Shown here piece after piece: positions 25,392-36,534 of a stretch of 64,000 nt of DNA. The position numbers and the translations under genes were made by a program. The DNA comes from Mycolicibacterium neoaurum ATCC 25795 (GTDB taxonomy: Bacteria; Actinomycetota; Actinomycetes; Mycobacteriales; Mycobacteriaceae). The stretch spans positions 1 through 64,000 of the forward strand of contig NZ_JMDW01000002.1 in NCBI RefSeq assembly GCF_000691525.1, read 5' to 3'. The notes below the pieces were generated by a model. It was not told the DNA's origin and ran no database searches. It saw only the letters and a list, made by a program, of their open reading frames with translations. Position 1 is the stretch's first letter. Every line of letters starts with the position of its first letter.

Positions 25392-26882
25392 TCAGGTCTC
25401 GGACTGCGGTGCACGCGGGAACGGCGTAGGGCCATTGATAGGGCAGTGCACGTCCTGTTCGACGTGGATGCGTTCACCCGCACCCCATCCGGTGCGCCTC
25501 GGCCTGATCCCGGTGGCGGCGAGAGCTGACGCCCCCAACAGCAGGGATGCGGCGATCACCATGGTGGTGCGAAACCCGGCTCCGAATGCGGCGGGATCGG
25601 CGTAATCCGCGCCTCCGATACCGGCGAAAGCCGGTATCACGGCCACAGCCAGAAGTCCTCCGGCACGAGCCACCGCGTTGTTGACTCCCGACGCCGCCCC
25701 GGCCAGTCGGTCCGGGGCGGCGTCGAGCACTGCGGCTGTCAGCGGTGCCACCACCAGGGCCAGGCCAGCGCCGAAGACCAGCGCCGCGGGAAGGACGTCG
25801 GCGACCCATGATGCTTGTGGACCGATGCGCAACATCAGCAATAGTCCCGCCGCCGACAGCACGGGGCCCAAGGTCATCGGTATACGTGGACCGATCCGGC
25901 CCGCAAGCGCACCGGCGTGTGCCGAGAAAATCAAGAGAACTGCGGTGACCGGGAGCAATGCGGCTCCGGCTTCGATCGGGCTGAAACCGGCAACCGTCTG
26001 CAGCTGCAGTACCAGAATCAGGAACACCACGCCCAACGCACCGTAGATCAGCAGCGTTATGACATTAGCCACCCGAAAGATGCTGTTGCTGAACAACTCT
26101 GGCGGAACCAACGGATGCGGGGAACGACGCTCGATCACAACGAATGCGAGCAGAGCCAGCATCCCGATACCGACCGCGACCAGGCCGGGACCAGTGACCT
26201 CGGCGCCGCCGAGGCTGGTCAGTCCGAAAGTCAACGCTCCCAGACCAAGGACGGCCAGGACCGTGCCGGCGATGTCCAGGCCCGGTGGCGCGTCTGCGTC
26301 GCGACTCTCGGGAACCCGCAGCATCGTCAGTATGACCAGCGCGGCGGCCAGCGGCAGATTGATGAGAAACACTGCCCGCCAACTCCACTCGACGAGGAAG
26401 CCCCCGAGGAACGGCCCCACCGCGCCTGCCAACCCGCCCAGGCCCGACCAAGCCCCGATCGCCGCCGAACGGTCGCCGGCGCGGAACGATGCCGAGATCA
26501 GCGCCAAACTGCCGGGCGTGAGCAGGGCGCCGCCGATCCCTTGGAGGGCACGCGCGGCGACCAGTGTTTCGATGTTCGGTGCCAAGCCACAAGCGGTCGA
26601 GGCCACCGCAAACCACACCACCCCTATCAGGAACACACGCTTACGCCCGAAGTGGTCGCCGAGTGAACCGCCCAACAGGATGAAGGAAGCCAAGGTCAGC
26701 GTGTAAGCGTTGACAACCCATTGCAGACCGCCGAAGCCCGCGTTCAGGTCTGCACCGATATGTGGCAGCGCCACGTTGACCACAGTGCCATCGATCATCA
26801 CGATGGCAGATCCGAGCACGGTCGCAAGTAGCACCCACCGGCCCGCGGCAGTCTTCAACCTCAATCCGCCCGAATCCGCCAT
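25392..26882 (-). CDS. DHA2-family (14-TM) MFS drug exporter
   Basis: 496 residues from ATG 26882 behind AGGAGG. About 14 hydrophobic segments, with the MFS motif A GDHFGRKRVF after TM2 and motif C-like GPFLGGFLVEWSWR, typical of EmrB/QacA proton-driven efflux pumps. The C-terminus is a soluble Arg/Pro-rich tail. The exported compound is unknown. It runs convergently to the CIA30 gene with 12 bases between stops. Confidence 0.88.
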   Translation of the reverse strand: MADSGGLRLKTAAGRWVLLATVLGSAIVMIDGTVVNVALPHIGADLNAGFGGLQWVVNAYTLTLASFILLGGSLGDHFGRKRVFLIGVVWFAVASTACGLAPNIETLVAARALQGIGGALLTPGSLALISASFRAGDRSAAIGAWSGLGGLAGAVGPFLGGFLVEWSWRAVFLINLPLAAALVILTMLRVPESRDADAPPGLDIAGTVLAVLGLGALTFGLTSLGGAEVTGPGLVAVGIGMLALLAFVVIERRSPHPLVPPELFSNSIFRVANVITLLIYGALGVVFLILVLQLQTVAGFSPIEAGAALLPVTAVLLIFSAHAGALAGRIGPRIPMTLGPVLSAAGLLLMLRIGPQASWVADVLPAALVFGAGLALVVAPLTAAVLDAAPDRLAGAASGVNNAVARAGGLLAVAVIPAFAGIGGADYADPAAFGAGFRTTMVIAASLLLGASALAATGIRPRRTGWGAGERIHVEQDVHCPINGPTPFPRAPQSET

Positions 26883-27046
26883 GTCCCACACCTCCTGCGC
26901 GTCGGCGCCCGCAAGGCTGCCTGCCATGCGGAACGTCGATGTGAATCGTTAGAACACCACACTTCGACAACCCTCATCCCACGAAACTGGTGCCCGGGTG
27001 CCGCTTTTGCACGTGCGACGATGGGAGGGAGACGAGGGGGCAGAAG

Positions 27047-28873
27047 TTGTCGGTGACGGTGTCGACGGTGCAGGCGTCGCGGCCTGAGCAGTTGGTCGCT
27101 TCCGCCGCCGACCTCGGCACCAAGATCGCGGCTCTCGATACGACGATGACCGCGCAACGCCAGGCACTGGCGCAGCTGAGGTCCTCGTGGCAGGGCCAGG
27201 CGGCTTCGGCGGCGATCATCAAAGCCGAGCAGAACCTCAATCGCCAAGAAGAACTGCGCGCCCGGCTCTGCGCGCTGCAGCAAGCACTCCACACCGGCGG
27301 CACGCAGTTGGGCTTCACCCGCACCGGGCTGCTCGCCGCCGTCACGATGCTGCGTGCAGCGGGCTGGCAGGTCGCCGATGACGGTACCGCCACCGCGCCT
27401 CCGCTACCCCCGATCCTGCGGCTGATGGCGCCGGCGTGGACCGCCGTCCTGCAGAAGATGCTCGCGGTGTTCGCCCAGATCGACGCTCAGACGGCCGCCG
27501 CCATCCAGGCCGCCATCGGTGGCCCGGTGCCCCAGACTCCGCCGGGAACCCTCGGCGATCCACGCCGGCTGCCGGCACCGGGGACCAGCCCAGAGGACGT
27601 CAAGAAGTGGTGGGATTCGCTGAGCCAGTTCGAGAAGAGCCAGCTGATCGCCGACCACCCTGCCGAGCTCGGCAATCTCAACGGAATCCCGGCCGAGGTG
27701 CGCGATCAGGTGAACCGGGCTGTCCTCGCAGACGATGTGGCTCGGGTGACCGACGCGGCCGACCAACATGGCGTGTCCACCGACGACGTGCTGGCCAATC
27801 CCGGCGCCTACGGGTTGACCTCAGCCGACGCCACCCGCTACAGCAATGCCGTGCAGACCCAGAAGGGCCTGAACAAGACCGCCGACCCCGAGGACGCCAA
27901 CCGGCCGACGATGCTCTGGGCTTACGATCCGCTGGCGTTCAATGGCGAGGGCAAGGCCGCCATCGCCATCGGTAACCCGGACAAGGCCCAGAACACCGCG
28001 GTGGTCGTCCCCGGCACCGGCAGCAGCGTGAAAGCAGGTTGGTTGGAGGGTGACAACGCCACCAACCTGTACGACCAGATGATCGCCGCCGAGCCCGACG
28101 AGCCCACCTCCGTCATCGCCTGGATGGGCTATGACACACCCGACAGTCCCACCGACCCGGCCATCGCCACCCCGACACTGGCCCGCGCCGGGGGCGATCT
28201 GCTGGCCGCCGATGTCAATGGCCTGGCCACCACCCATGAGGGCGTGCCCGCCAATCTCACCGTCATCGGGCACTCCTACGGGTCCACCACGGTGGCCGAT
28301 GCGTTCGCCGGTAGTGGCATGAAGGCCGACAACGCGGTGCTGATCGGCAGCCCAGGAACCGACCTGGCCAACAGCGCGTCAGATTTCCATCTGCCCGAGG
28401 GCGGCAAGGTATACGTCGGCGCCGCCTCCACCGATCCGGTCAGCTGGATCGGCCAGGCCGGCCCGATCCCCGACATCATCAACCGCGAATTGAACTACCC
28501 GCTGGGTTTGGAGGCCGGCTTGGGCCGAGACCCTGCCGGCGACGGCTACGGTTCGGTGCGCTTCGATGCCGAGGCGGTGGGACGCGACGGTTTGACCTTC
28601 GACGATCACTCGAAGTACTACCAGATCGGCAGCGAATCCCTGCGCGCGATGACCGATATCGCCACGGGTGACGCAGACACGCTCGGCGACAACGGACTGC
28701 TGGCCGAGGGGCGACGTCAACCGCATATCGGACTGCCCGACAAGATCGATCTCCCGGGATTGCCCCCGATCGACCTGCCGGACTGGGACACTCGAGTACC
28801 CGGCCTACCCGCACTCAATGATCCCGAAGGGGACCGTCCACGAGGATCGATCACCAATGACCATGGCTACTGA
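27047..28873 (+). CDS. WXG100-DUF1023 alpha/beta hydrolase fusion
   Basis: 608 residues from TTG 27047 (GAGGGGG 6 bases upstream; GTG 27053 is an alternative). Residues about 5-105 form a WXG100-like helical hairpin with the W-x-G at Trp48 (SSWQGQAA), the type VII secretion signature. From about 215 on there is a DUF1023 alpha/beta hydrolase with nucleophile Ser410 in GHSYGST. Together with the next lipoprotein this matches the M. tuberculosis Rv2079-lppJ pair as I recall it. A type VII export role is inferred; no esx conserved components are in the window. Confidence 0.75.
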   Translation: MSVTVSTVQASRPEQLVASAADLGTKIAALDTTMTAQRQALAQLRSSWQGQAASAAIIKAEQNLNRQEELRARLCALQQALHTGGTQLGFTRTGLLAAVTMLRAAGWQVADDGTATAPPLPPILRLMAPAWTAVLQKMLAVFAQIDAQTAAAIQAAIGGPVPQTPPGTLGDPRRLPAPGTSPEDVKKWWDSLSQFEKSQLIADHPAELGNLNGIPAEVRDQVNRAVLADDVARVTDAADQHGVSTDDVLANPGAYGLTSADATRYSNAVQTQKGLNKTADPEDANRPTMLWAYDPLAFNGEGKAAIAIGNPDKAQNTAVVVPGTGSSVKAGWLEGDNATNLYDQMIAAEPDEPTSVIAWMGYDTPDSPTDPAIATPTLARAGGDLLAADVNGLATTHEGVPANLTVIGHSYGSTTVADAFAGSGMKADNAVLIGSPGTDLANSASDFHLPEGGKVYVGAASTDPVSWIGQAGPIPDIINRELNYPLGLEAGLGRDPAGDGYGSVRFDAEAVGRDGLTFDDHSKYYQIGSESLRAMTDIATGDADTLGDNGLLAEGRRQPHIGLPDKIDLPGLPPIDLPDWDTRVPGLPALNDPEGDRPRGSITNDHGY

Positions 28874-29411
28874 GATCGCCGGTCCCGTTCGACGGATGGC
28901 GGCTGCCGGCGTCGTTGCCTTGTCTGTATTGCTGTTGGGAGGATGTGCTGACATGAGTTCACCTTCGGATGCCTCCGGTGAGCTGGACGGCCCCGCACTG
29001 AGCGATGACCAGATACGCGCGCAGGTGGTCGACCCCGCCCGTGAGATCGTGCGTGCCGCGCGGCTGCAGAGCGTCAGCGGATCCTTCAAATTTGGCTCGT
29101 GTAACGATCAGAACGAGCCACCGTTCCGCGGTATCGCCGGTTTCCGGTTCGCCGTTCCCGCCGGCACGCCGCCGGATACCTATCTGGCTCAGGTCGAGAC
29201 GACGATGATCGACCAGGGCTGGACTCCCGGGCCACCGCCGGGCGCGATGCCGCACGGCCGGGTGGTCCACCAGGGCAAGATCATGGCGATCCTGACAGAA
29301 CATCAGGGTGGTGGACGAGTCCAGGTGCTCGGCGAATGCCGGAGTACGACCGATCAGGTGAAAGCCGGTGGCATGCAGCCGGTGTCGATCACCGACGAGC
29401 TGACATCATGA
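28857..29411 (+). CDS. LppJ-like lipoprotein
   Basis: 184 residues from ATG 28857, overlapping the hydrolase gene by 17 bases. The signal peptide ends in LLGGC (lipobox, Cys30). The mature part is short and beta-rich with single cysteines in FGSCND and LGECRS that may pair. Position directly behind a WXG100-DUF1023 protein fits LppJ of M. tuberculosis, so it probably partners that enzyme at the outer face of the membrane. Function unknown. Confidence 0.7.
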   Translation: MTMATEIAGPVRRMAAAGVVALSVLLLGGCADMSSPSDASGELDGPALSDDQIRAQVVDPAREIVRAARLQSVSGSFKFGSCNDQNEPPFRGIAGFRFAVPAGTPPDTYLAQVETTMIDQGWTPGPPPGAMPHGRVVHQGKIMAILTEHQGGGRVQVLGECRSTTDQVKAGGMQPVSITDELTS

Positions 29412-29412
29412 C

Positions 29413-30195
29413 TCACCCGGCGACGGCATCGCGGACGCTCCGGCGCTGAGTGTCGCGGTAGTAGTCCACCAACGCGAGTTCGGCGGCGGCCTCCTCGTCG
29501 ATGATCACAACGGCGTTTTCGTGATGCTGCAGGATGGATGCCGGGCACAGTGCCGAAACCGGGCCCTCCACCGCGCGGGCGACTGCACCGGCCTTGGCCG
29601 TACCGGTGGCGATCAGCAGGGTCATCCGGGCAGCCATGATGGTGCCCAGCCCCTGGGTGACACATTCGCGTGGAACGTCGTCGGGTGAGCTGAAGTAGCG
29701 CGCGTTGTCCTGCCGGGTCCAACTTGCCAGCGACGCCACCCGCGTGCGGGAGGCGAACGACGAGGTGGGCTCGTTGAAACCCAGGTGCCCGTTTCGTCCG
29801 ATCCCGAGTATCTGGATGTCGATACCACCGGCCGCGCGGATGGCGTCCTCGTAGGCGAGGCATTCGGCGTCCAGATCGTCGCCGATTCCCGTTGGTACGT
29901 GGACATTTTCGGGCTTCAATCGGAGTGGCTCGGTGACCTGCGTCCGAATGACGTGAGCGTAGCTGCGCGGATCGTCCGGGGCGAGGCCGACGTACTCGTC
30001 GAGAGCAAAACAGGAGAATCCACTCATGTCCAAACCCGCGGCCACCCGCTCGGCCAATTCGGCGTAGAGCCCCAGCGGACTGGACCCGGTGGCAAGCCCC
30101 AGCGTCCCTTGTGGTTTACGGAGGGCCAGCTCGGTCACGATATCGGCGGCGGTGGTGGCGACCGCTGCCAGGTCGGGGCAGATGACGACTCTCAT
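29413..30195 (-). CDS. nagB: Glucosamine-6-phosphate deaminase
   Basis: 260 residues from ATG 30195 (TGAGGT upstream). NagB isomerises and deaminates glucosamine-6-phosphate to fructose-6-phosphate and ammonia. Family motifs: LGLATGSSPLGLY, ALDEYVGL with the catalytic aspartate, IGRNGHLGFNEP with the ring-opening histidine, and SSFASRTR. It lies divergent from the GntR gene with a 106-base gap holding a GntR-type repeat at 30211-30221, so it is probably under that regulator and belongs to the catabolic island that follows. Confidence 0.9.
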   Translation of the reverse strand: MRVVICPDLAAVATTAADIVTELALRKPQGTLGLATGSSPLGLYAELAERVAAGLDMSGFSCFALDEYVGLAPDDPRSYAHVIRTQVTEPLRLKPENVHVPTGIGDDLDAECLAYEDAIRAAGGIDIQILGIGRNGHLGFNEPTSSFASRTRVASLASWTRQDNARYFSSPDDVPRECVTQGLGTIMAARMTLLIATGTAKAGAVARAVEGPVSALCPASILQHHENAVVIIDEEAAAELALVDYYRDTQRRSVRDAVAG

Positions 30196-30210
30196 ATCAA
30201 ACCTCATTCC

Positions 30211-30221
30211 TTGTATGACAA
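30211..30221. promoter_or_regulatory. Candidate GntR operator between nagB and the regulator gene
   Basis: TTGT-ATG-ACAA is an 11-base inverted repeat with the GT-N-T-N-AC core typical of GntR/HutC operators, placed in the divergent promoter region. The same 4-3-4 geometry occurs at 38017-38027 (CTTA-GTA-TAAG), but the sequence differs, so this site is a weaker match. Confidence 0.45.
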
Positions 30222-30301
30222 TGTAGGTAGTTAGATGGCCGCGCAGGGCGCACGCATCGGTGTCCCTGCAGGACCGGCCGGCAGCTCACCGGGGAGGGTT
30301 T

Positions 30302-31126
30302 GTGAACGACGACGGCACCGGCAAGACCGCGCGCCCGCTGCGATATCAGCAGGTGTACGACCTCGTCGTATCGCTCATCGAGGAGCAGAATCTGCGCGAG
30401 GGTGATCAGTTGCCGAGCACGGCCGAACTCGCCGAGATGGCCGATGTCAGCGTGATCACGGTGCGTCGTGCGCTCGACGAACTCACCCACAGCGGAAAGA
30501 TCGTGCGGCATCAGGGTGTCGGCACCTTCGTGGCCCCGCAGCGGATCGTCAGTGAACCCTCGCGTCCCGGTGCCTTGTTGGAGACGCTCAAGGGCCACGA
30601 CGATGGCGTCGAACTCGCCACCGAGCTCGTCAGCCTGATGGTCGGGCAGCCCAGTGACAACCACGCCGCCGCGTTGCGGATCGACGCCGGACAGCCGGTG
30701 TGGGAAATCTGCAGGCTGCGCCGGCTGGGCAACGTGCCCAAACTGTTGGAGAAGGCGGTGCTGCCGCTGAGCCTGGTGCCGTCCCTGGACGAGGAACGAC
30801 TCGCCACCGGCGGATCCCTGTACGGATTTCTCGCCGAACGTTACGGATTCACCGATGATTTCGTGGAACAGGTCTTCGAGGTCGACCATCCCAACTCGCT
30901 GGAGCGGGAGCATCTGAAACTGACGGCGAAGGACAACGTGGTGCGGATCCGCGGTGTGAGCGTCAATGCCGAGGGGACCGCTTTCGACAGCTTCCAGCAG
31001 ACCTACCCGGCGCGCGAGTTTCTGTTCTATGTCTCGGGAACCTCTGGACGCCGCCTGGTGGAGCCGGCACGTACCGGGCCGTGGTCGGTGCGCCCCTTCG
31101 GATCTGGGCCCACCACCGGAGAATGA
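30302..31126 (+). CDS. GntR/HutC-family regulator of the peptide-sugar island
   Basis: 274 residues from GTG 30302 with GGGAGGG upstream. The N-terminal winged helix (LREGDQLPSTAELAEMADVS and VITVRRALDELTHSGKI) is GntR, and the C-terminal half is an UTRA effector domain (WEICRLRR ... LYGFLAERYGF ... ARNVVRIRGVS-like) as in HutC/NagR. This group senses phosphorylated sugars and amino-acid derivatives; NagR in particular senses GlcNAc-6-phosphate, which fits the neighbouring nagB. It probably controls nagB, the transporter and the enzyme operon. Confidence 0.85.
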   Translation: MNDDGTGKTARPLRYQQVYDLVVSLIEEQNLREGDQLPSTAELAEMADVSVITVRRALDELTHSGKIVRHQGVGTFVAPQRIVSEPSRPGALLETLKGHDDGVELATELVSLMVGQPSDNHAAALRIDAGQPVWEICRLRRLGNVPKLLEKAVLPLSLVPSLDEERLATGGSLYGFLAERYGFTDDFVEQVFEVDHPNSLEREHLKLTAKDNVVRIRGVSVNAEGTAFDSFQQTYPAREFLFYVSGTSGRRLVEPARTGPWSVRPFGSGPTTGE

Positions 31127-31139
31127 CCGGCGCCGTGGC

Positions 31140-32818
<1,679 letters not shown>

Positions 32819-32822
<4 letters not shown>

Positions 32823-33784
32823 AGTGCGTCCTTTCCGCGGCCCACCAGCGGGCGCATCGTCCACGACTTCCTGGACAGATGAGATGAGCGCAGCCGGGGA
32901 TTGAGGGTGTCCTCGATCGAGTTACCCAGCAGGTAGCACCCCATGATCAGGATTGCGACACATAATCCTGCGGGCACGATGGCCCACCATGCCCCGGTGC
33001 TGATGGCCCCACGGACGAAGGCGTGTTCCATGATCGTTCCCCAGGTGACCGCCGTCGGGTCCGACAGGCCGAGGAAGGCCAGGGCGGTTTCGTTGAAGAT
33101 CGCCAGGGTGATGGCCAGCACCGCGTTGGCGATGAGCAAGGGTCCCAGTTGAGGAAGGATGTGGTGGGCGATGATTCGCGGATGTCCGGCGCCTATCGAT
33201 ACCGCGCGCTGCACATAGACACGTTCACGCAGGGTCTTGACCTGAGCTCGCACCACCCGGGCGGTGCTGGTCCACATGAGGAATCCGATGACGACGATGA
33301 CGTGGCTCAGCTTCGGACCCCACACCGCCGCCACCACGATCATCAGCACGATCTGCGGTATGACCATGAAATAGTCGGTCACCCGCATCAGTACCGAATC
33401 GACCCAACCGCCGAAGTATCCGGACAGCACACCCACCGTCGCGCCGATGGCGATCGCGATGACCGCGGCGGTGAATCCCACGAACATCGATATCTGTCCG
33501 CCCTGCAACACCAGGCTCACCATGTCGATACCGCCGTCGTCGCAACCCAGCCAGTGTTGTGGTGAGGGCGGCTCGAACACCGCGCAACTGGGCACAGACG
33601 TGCTGTAGGGCTTCAGGTAATGCGATAGTGCCGAGACCACGAGGAACAGTCCGATGATGCTCAGCCCGATGATGGCCGGCGGGGTGGCCATGGCGGTACG
33701 CAGTGCCCCCCAGGCCCCACGTCTGTGTATTGGCTCGCCTACGGACGAATCACTGACGCCGGCGGGATGATCCTCGTGGTTCAC
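32819..33784 (-). CDS. Peptide ABC permease, DppC family
   Basis: 321 residues with six hydrophobic segments. An N-terminal cytoplasmic tail precedes TM1 (IIGLSIIGLFLVVSALS), an external loop with paired Cys residues (PSCAVF and LGCDDGG) and the EAA-like cytoplasmic loop VSIGAGHPRIIAHHILPQ that contacts the ATPase. Paired with a DppB homologue by ATGA overlap. Cysteines in the external loop are unusual but probably structural. Confidence 0.88.
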
Positions 33785-34737
33785 TGTGAAATCCTCGGGT
33801 CGAGCCGGAAGTACAGGATGTCGGCGAGATAGTTCAACACCACGACGGTGACGGTGATGGCCAGAAAGCCGCCTTGCAGCATCGGGTAATCACGTTGCAG
33901 GACCGCGTCATAGAGCGCGCGGCCGACCCCTGGCCAGGAGAAAATCACCTCGACGAGGATCGATCCGCCCACGATGGTCCCCAACGAGAGAGCAATTTGG
34001 GTGATCGTCGGCAGCGCGGCGTTACGCAGTGCATAGGACCACACGATGCGCCGACGGGTCAGGCCCTTGGCCCGTGCAGTCAGGATGTAGTTCTCACCAA
34101 GGGTTTCCAGCATCGCGGACCGCACGATCAGGGCGCTCTCCGCGTACAGCGTCAGCACCAGTGTCGCGACCGGCAGGATCATGTGCCGAGTGAGGTCGAG
34201 CAGTTGCTCCCCTGGCGACAGTCCCACGGCGAAGGGGTCGGACATCCCGACCGACGGCAATGTGCCGGCGAACAGGATCAGCAGCATCATTCCGAGGAAC
34301 TGCGTGGGTAACGCGTAGAACACCACGGCGATGCCGGTGGCCGCGTGGTCGCCGACCGATCCCCGGTGCAGCGCGGCGAACATGCCCACCGCGATCCCGA
34401 GGACGATGGCGATCAGCGTGCCGGTGGCGACCATCGGCACCGTGTTGCCGAACGCCTCGACCAGATTGTCCAGAACCGGCTGGCGGTTGGTGTACGAGAC
34501 GCCGAGGTTGCCTTGGCACAGCTGTTGCAGGTAGCGGACATACTGCTCGAACACGGGCTTGTCGAGTCCGAACTCGGCGCGCAGCGCCTCCTTCATGGCC
34601 GGCGAGGCGTTGGGTATTCGCGATATCTGGCTGACCGCATCCCCCGGGAGGACACGGAAGAGGATGAAGTTGACCGTGAGCGCGACGAAGATCGTGACAG
34701 CGGCGAACAGGGTTCGCTTCCAGAGGTACCCGCGCAC
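33781..34737 (-). CDS. Peptide ABC permease, DppB family
   Basis: 318 residues, six hydrophobic segments starting with YLWKRTLFAAVTIFVALTVN; conserved FRVLPGD and the EAA-type loop TARAKGLTRRRIVWSYALRN. This is the first gene of the transporter operon, and a 156-base region separates it from the divergent binding-protein gene. That region contains CTTAGTATGAG on the minus strand, matching the site ahead of the aminotransferase gene. Confidence 0.88.
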   Translation of the reverse strand: MRGYLWKRTLFAAVTIFVALTVNFILFRVLPGDAVSQISRIPNASPAMKEALRAEFGLDKPVFEQYVRYLQQLCQGNLGVSYTNRQPVLDNLVEAFGNTVPMVATGTLIAIVLGIAVGMFAALHRGSVGDHAATGIAVVFYALPTQFLGMMLLILFAGTLPSVGMSDPFAVGLSPGEQLLDLTRHMILPVATLVLTLYAESALIVRSAMLETLGENYILTARAKGLTRRRIVWSYALRNAALPTITQIALSLGTIVGGSILVEVIFSWPGVGRALYDAVLQRDYPMLQGGFLAITVTVVVLNYLADILYFRLDPRISQ

Positions 34738-34774
34738 TCGGGCCCCTTTCGTCTTGACGGCCTAGGTGATGGTC

Positions 34775-34785
34775 CTCATACTAAG
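34775..34785 (-). promoter_or_regulatory. Shared 11-mer operator of the catabolic island (site 1)
   Basis: CTTAGTATGAG on the minus strand, in the divergent promoter between the permease and binding-protein genes. It differs in one base from CTTAGTATAAG at 38017-38027, which stands ahead of the aminotransferase gene. Presumed GntR/HutC-type operator; no binding data. Confidence 0.5.
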
Positions 34786-34819
34786 CACACAAAGTGACGG
34801 GAATGTAATACCACGTTGC

Positions 34820-34835
34820 AATTTCGGTTGAAATT
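34820..34835 (+). promoter_or_regulatory. Inverted repeat in the binding-protein promoter
   Basis: AATTTC-GGTT-GAAATT, a perfect 6-base inverted repeat with a 4-base centre, 58-73 bases before the binding-protein start codon. It may be an operator or an RNA hairpin in the leader. Confidence 0.4.
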
Positions 34836-34893
34836 CCGTCCGGATCGCCAGCACGTGAACGTTGCCACCTCGATGCTCTAGGGAAGGTTCTCC

Positions 34894-36534
34894 ATGAAAC
34901 CCGCTCTGCGAATCCTGGCACTCATCAGCGGCGTGCTGGTGGCCCTTTCGATGATTGCGGGCTGCAGTTCCGCGACGTCACGCAGCGTCCTGCGGATCGG
35001 GGTCAGTGTGGCGATCGACTCGCTCAACCCGTTCGTCTCGACATCGGATTACAGCAATGTCGTCTACCAGTACGTATATCCGCACCTCACCGAGTACGAC
35101 ACGACGGACATGTCGTTGAAGCCGTCCTTCGCGACCAGCTGGAAGACCTCACCGGACGGTCTGGTCTGGACCTTCGAGATCGTCAAGGACGCCCAGTGGT
35201 CGGACGGAGAACCGCTCACGGCCAAGGATGCGGCGTTCACACTCAACATGATTCGCCAGTTCGAGGAAGGGCCGACCGGAAAGCTGGCCGGCTTCATCCG
35301 CAGTCTGACATCGGCATCGGCCGAGGGAGACACCCTGACGCTCACCTATTCGCAGCCGGTGTCCAATGTGCTGGCACAGATGCAGCAGCTGCCCGTACTT
35401 CCCGAGCACGTCTGGTCGCAGTACGCGACCGGGGACGGGAAGGCCATCACGACGTTCCAGAATGACGCACCCGCGGTGTCCGGCGGGCCGTTCGTGCTGG
35501 ATGAGTACAAGAAGGATCAGGTCGCGATGTTCTCGCAGAACCCGAAGTGGTGGGGCGAGAACAAGCCGCACATCTCCGGTTTCGGTCTGCAGTTCTTCGC
35601 CAATTCCGATGCCATGGTCACGGCGTTACGCACCGACCAGGTCGACATGATCGGTGCCAGCACACCTGCCACGGCGGTCCCGTCGATCAAGGAGGCCGGG
35701 ATGGAGGTCGGCACGGCGCCCGGCTCCGGCTTCTACAACTTCATCATCAACACCAATCCGAAGAAGAAGAACCATCCCGAACTCCTGAACCCGGATGTCC
35801 GGAAGGCCTTCGAACTGGCCATGAACCGCGACGAGATGATCGGCACCGCGTGGCTGGGAATGGCGACCACGGGATCGACGATCGTCGCTCCCGCGACGGG
35901 GTGGCATGACGACGCGATCAAGGGTCTACCGTTCGACGTCGCACAGGCGAACACCATTCTCGACGGTCTCGGCTACGCCAAGGGACCGGACGGTATCCGG
36001 GTTGCCGAGGGTAGCCGGATGTCCTACGAGGTCATCTTCCCCACCGATATCAACGGTGCCGGAGACCGGATGTTCCAGATCATCCAGAACGGCTTCCGCG
36101 CGGCGGGAGTGAATCTGGAGATGCGCAAGATGGACACCGACGCCGCAACCACGGCAATTCTGGGCCCCGACAACGGATATGACGAGTTCGACCTGGCGAT
36201 GTGGACATGGATCCCCCCGGTCGATCCGGACTTTCAGCTCAGCGTGCTGACCTGCGAGCAATGGGGAAACAACAACGACAGCGGCTACTGCAACCCCGCC
36301 TACGACAAACTGTACGAGGCGCAGGGCATCGCACGCGATCGGGCGGAACGCCAGGACATCATCAACCAGATGCAGCGCATCGCCTTCGATGACCGGCCCT
36401 ACATCGTGTTGCTCTACCAGAACGTGATCGAGGCCCACTCGCCGAAATGGACCGGATTCCAGATGTCGCCGCTGGTCGGTTCGGTCAACAACCTCTCGAC
36501 CCAGACGCTGCTCCAGGTCAAGCCCGCCGAATGA
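34894..36534 (+). CDS. Peptide-binding lipoprotein (SBP family 5)
   Basis: 546 residues. Signal peptide with lipobox MIAGC (Cys24), so anchored in the membrane. The mature part is a large family-5 (DppA/OppA) binder: SLNPFVSTSDYSNVVYQYVY at the N-terminus, DGLVWTFEIVKDAQWSDG, and LVKPAE-like end. These proteins bind peptides, muropeptides (MppA), nickel or opines. ATG start with GGAAGG upstream. Its stop overlaps the aminopeptidase start by ATGA, so the two are translationally coupled. Confidence 0.9.
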   Translation: MKPALRILALISGVLVALSMIAGCSSATSRSVLRIGVSVAIDSLNPFVSTSDYSNVVYQYVYPHLTEYDTTDMSLKPSFATSWKTSPDGLVWTFEIVKDAQWSDGEPLTAKDAAFTLNMIRQFEEGPTGKLAGFIRSLTSASAEGDTLTLTYSQPVSNVLAQMQQLPVLPEHVWSQYATGDGKAITTFQNDAPAVSGGPFVLDEYKKDQVAMFSQNPKWWGENKPHISGFGLQFFANSDAMVTALRTDQVDMIGASTPATAVPSIKEAGMEVGTAPGSGFYNFIINTNPKKKNHPELLNPDVRKAFELAMNRDEMIGTAWLGMATTGSTIVAPATGWHDDAIKGLPFDVAQANTILDGLGYAKGPDGIRVAEGSRMSYEVIFPTDINGAGDRMFQIIQNGFRAAGVNLEMRKMDTDAATTAILGPDNGYDEFDLAMWTWIPPVDPDFQLSVLTCEQWGNNNDSGYCNPAYDKLYEAQGIARDRAERQDIINQMQRIAFDDRPYIVLLYQNVIEAHSPKWTGFQMSPLVGSVNNLSTQTLLQVKPAE

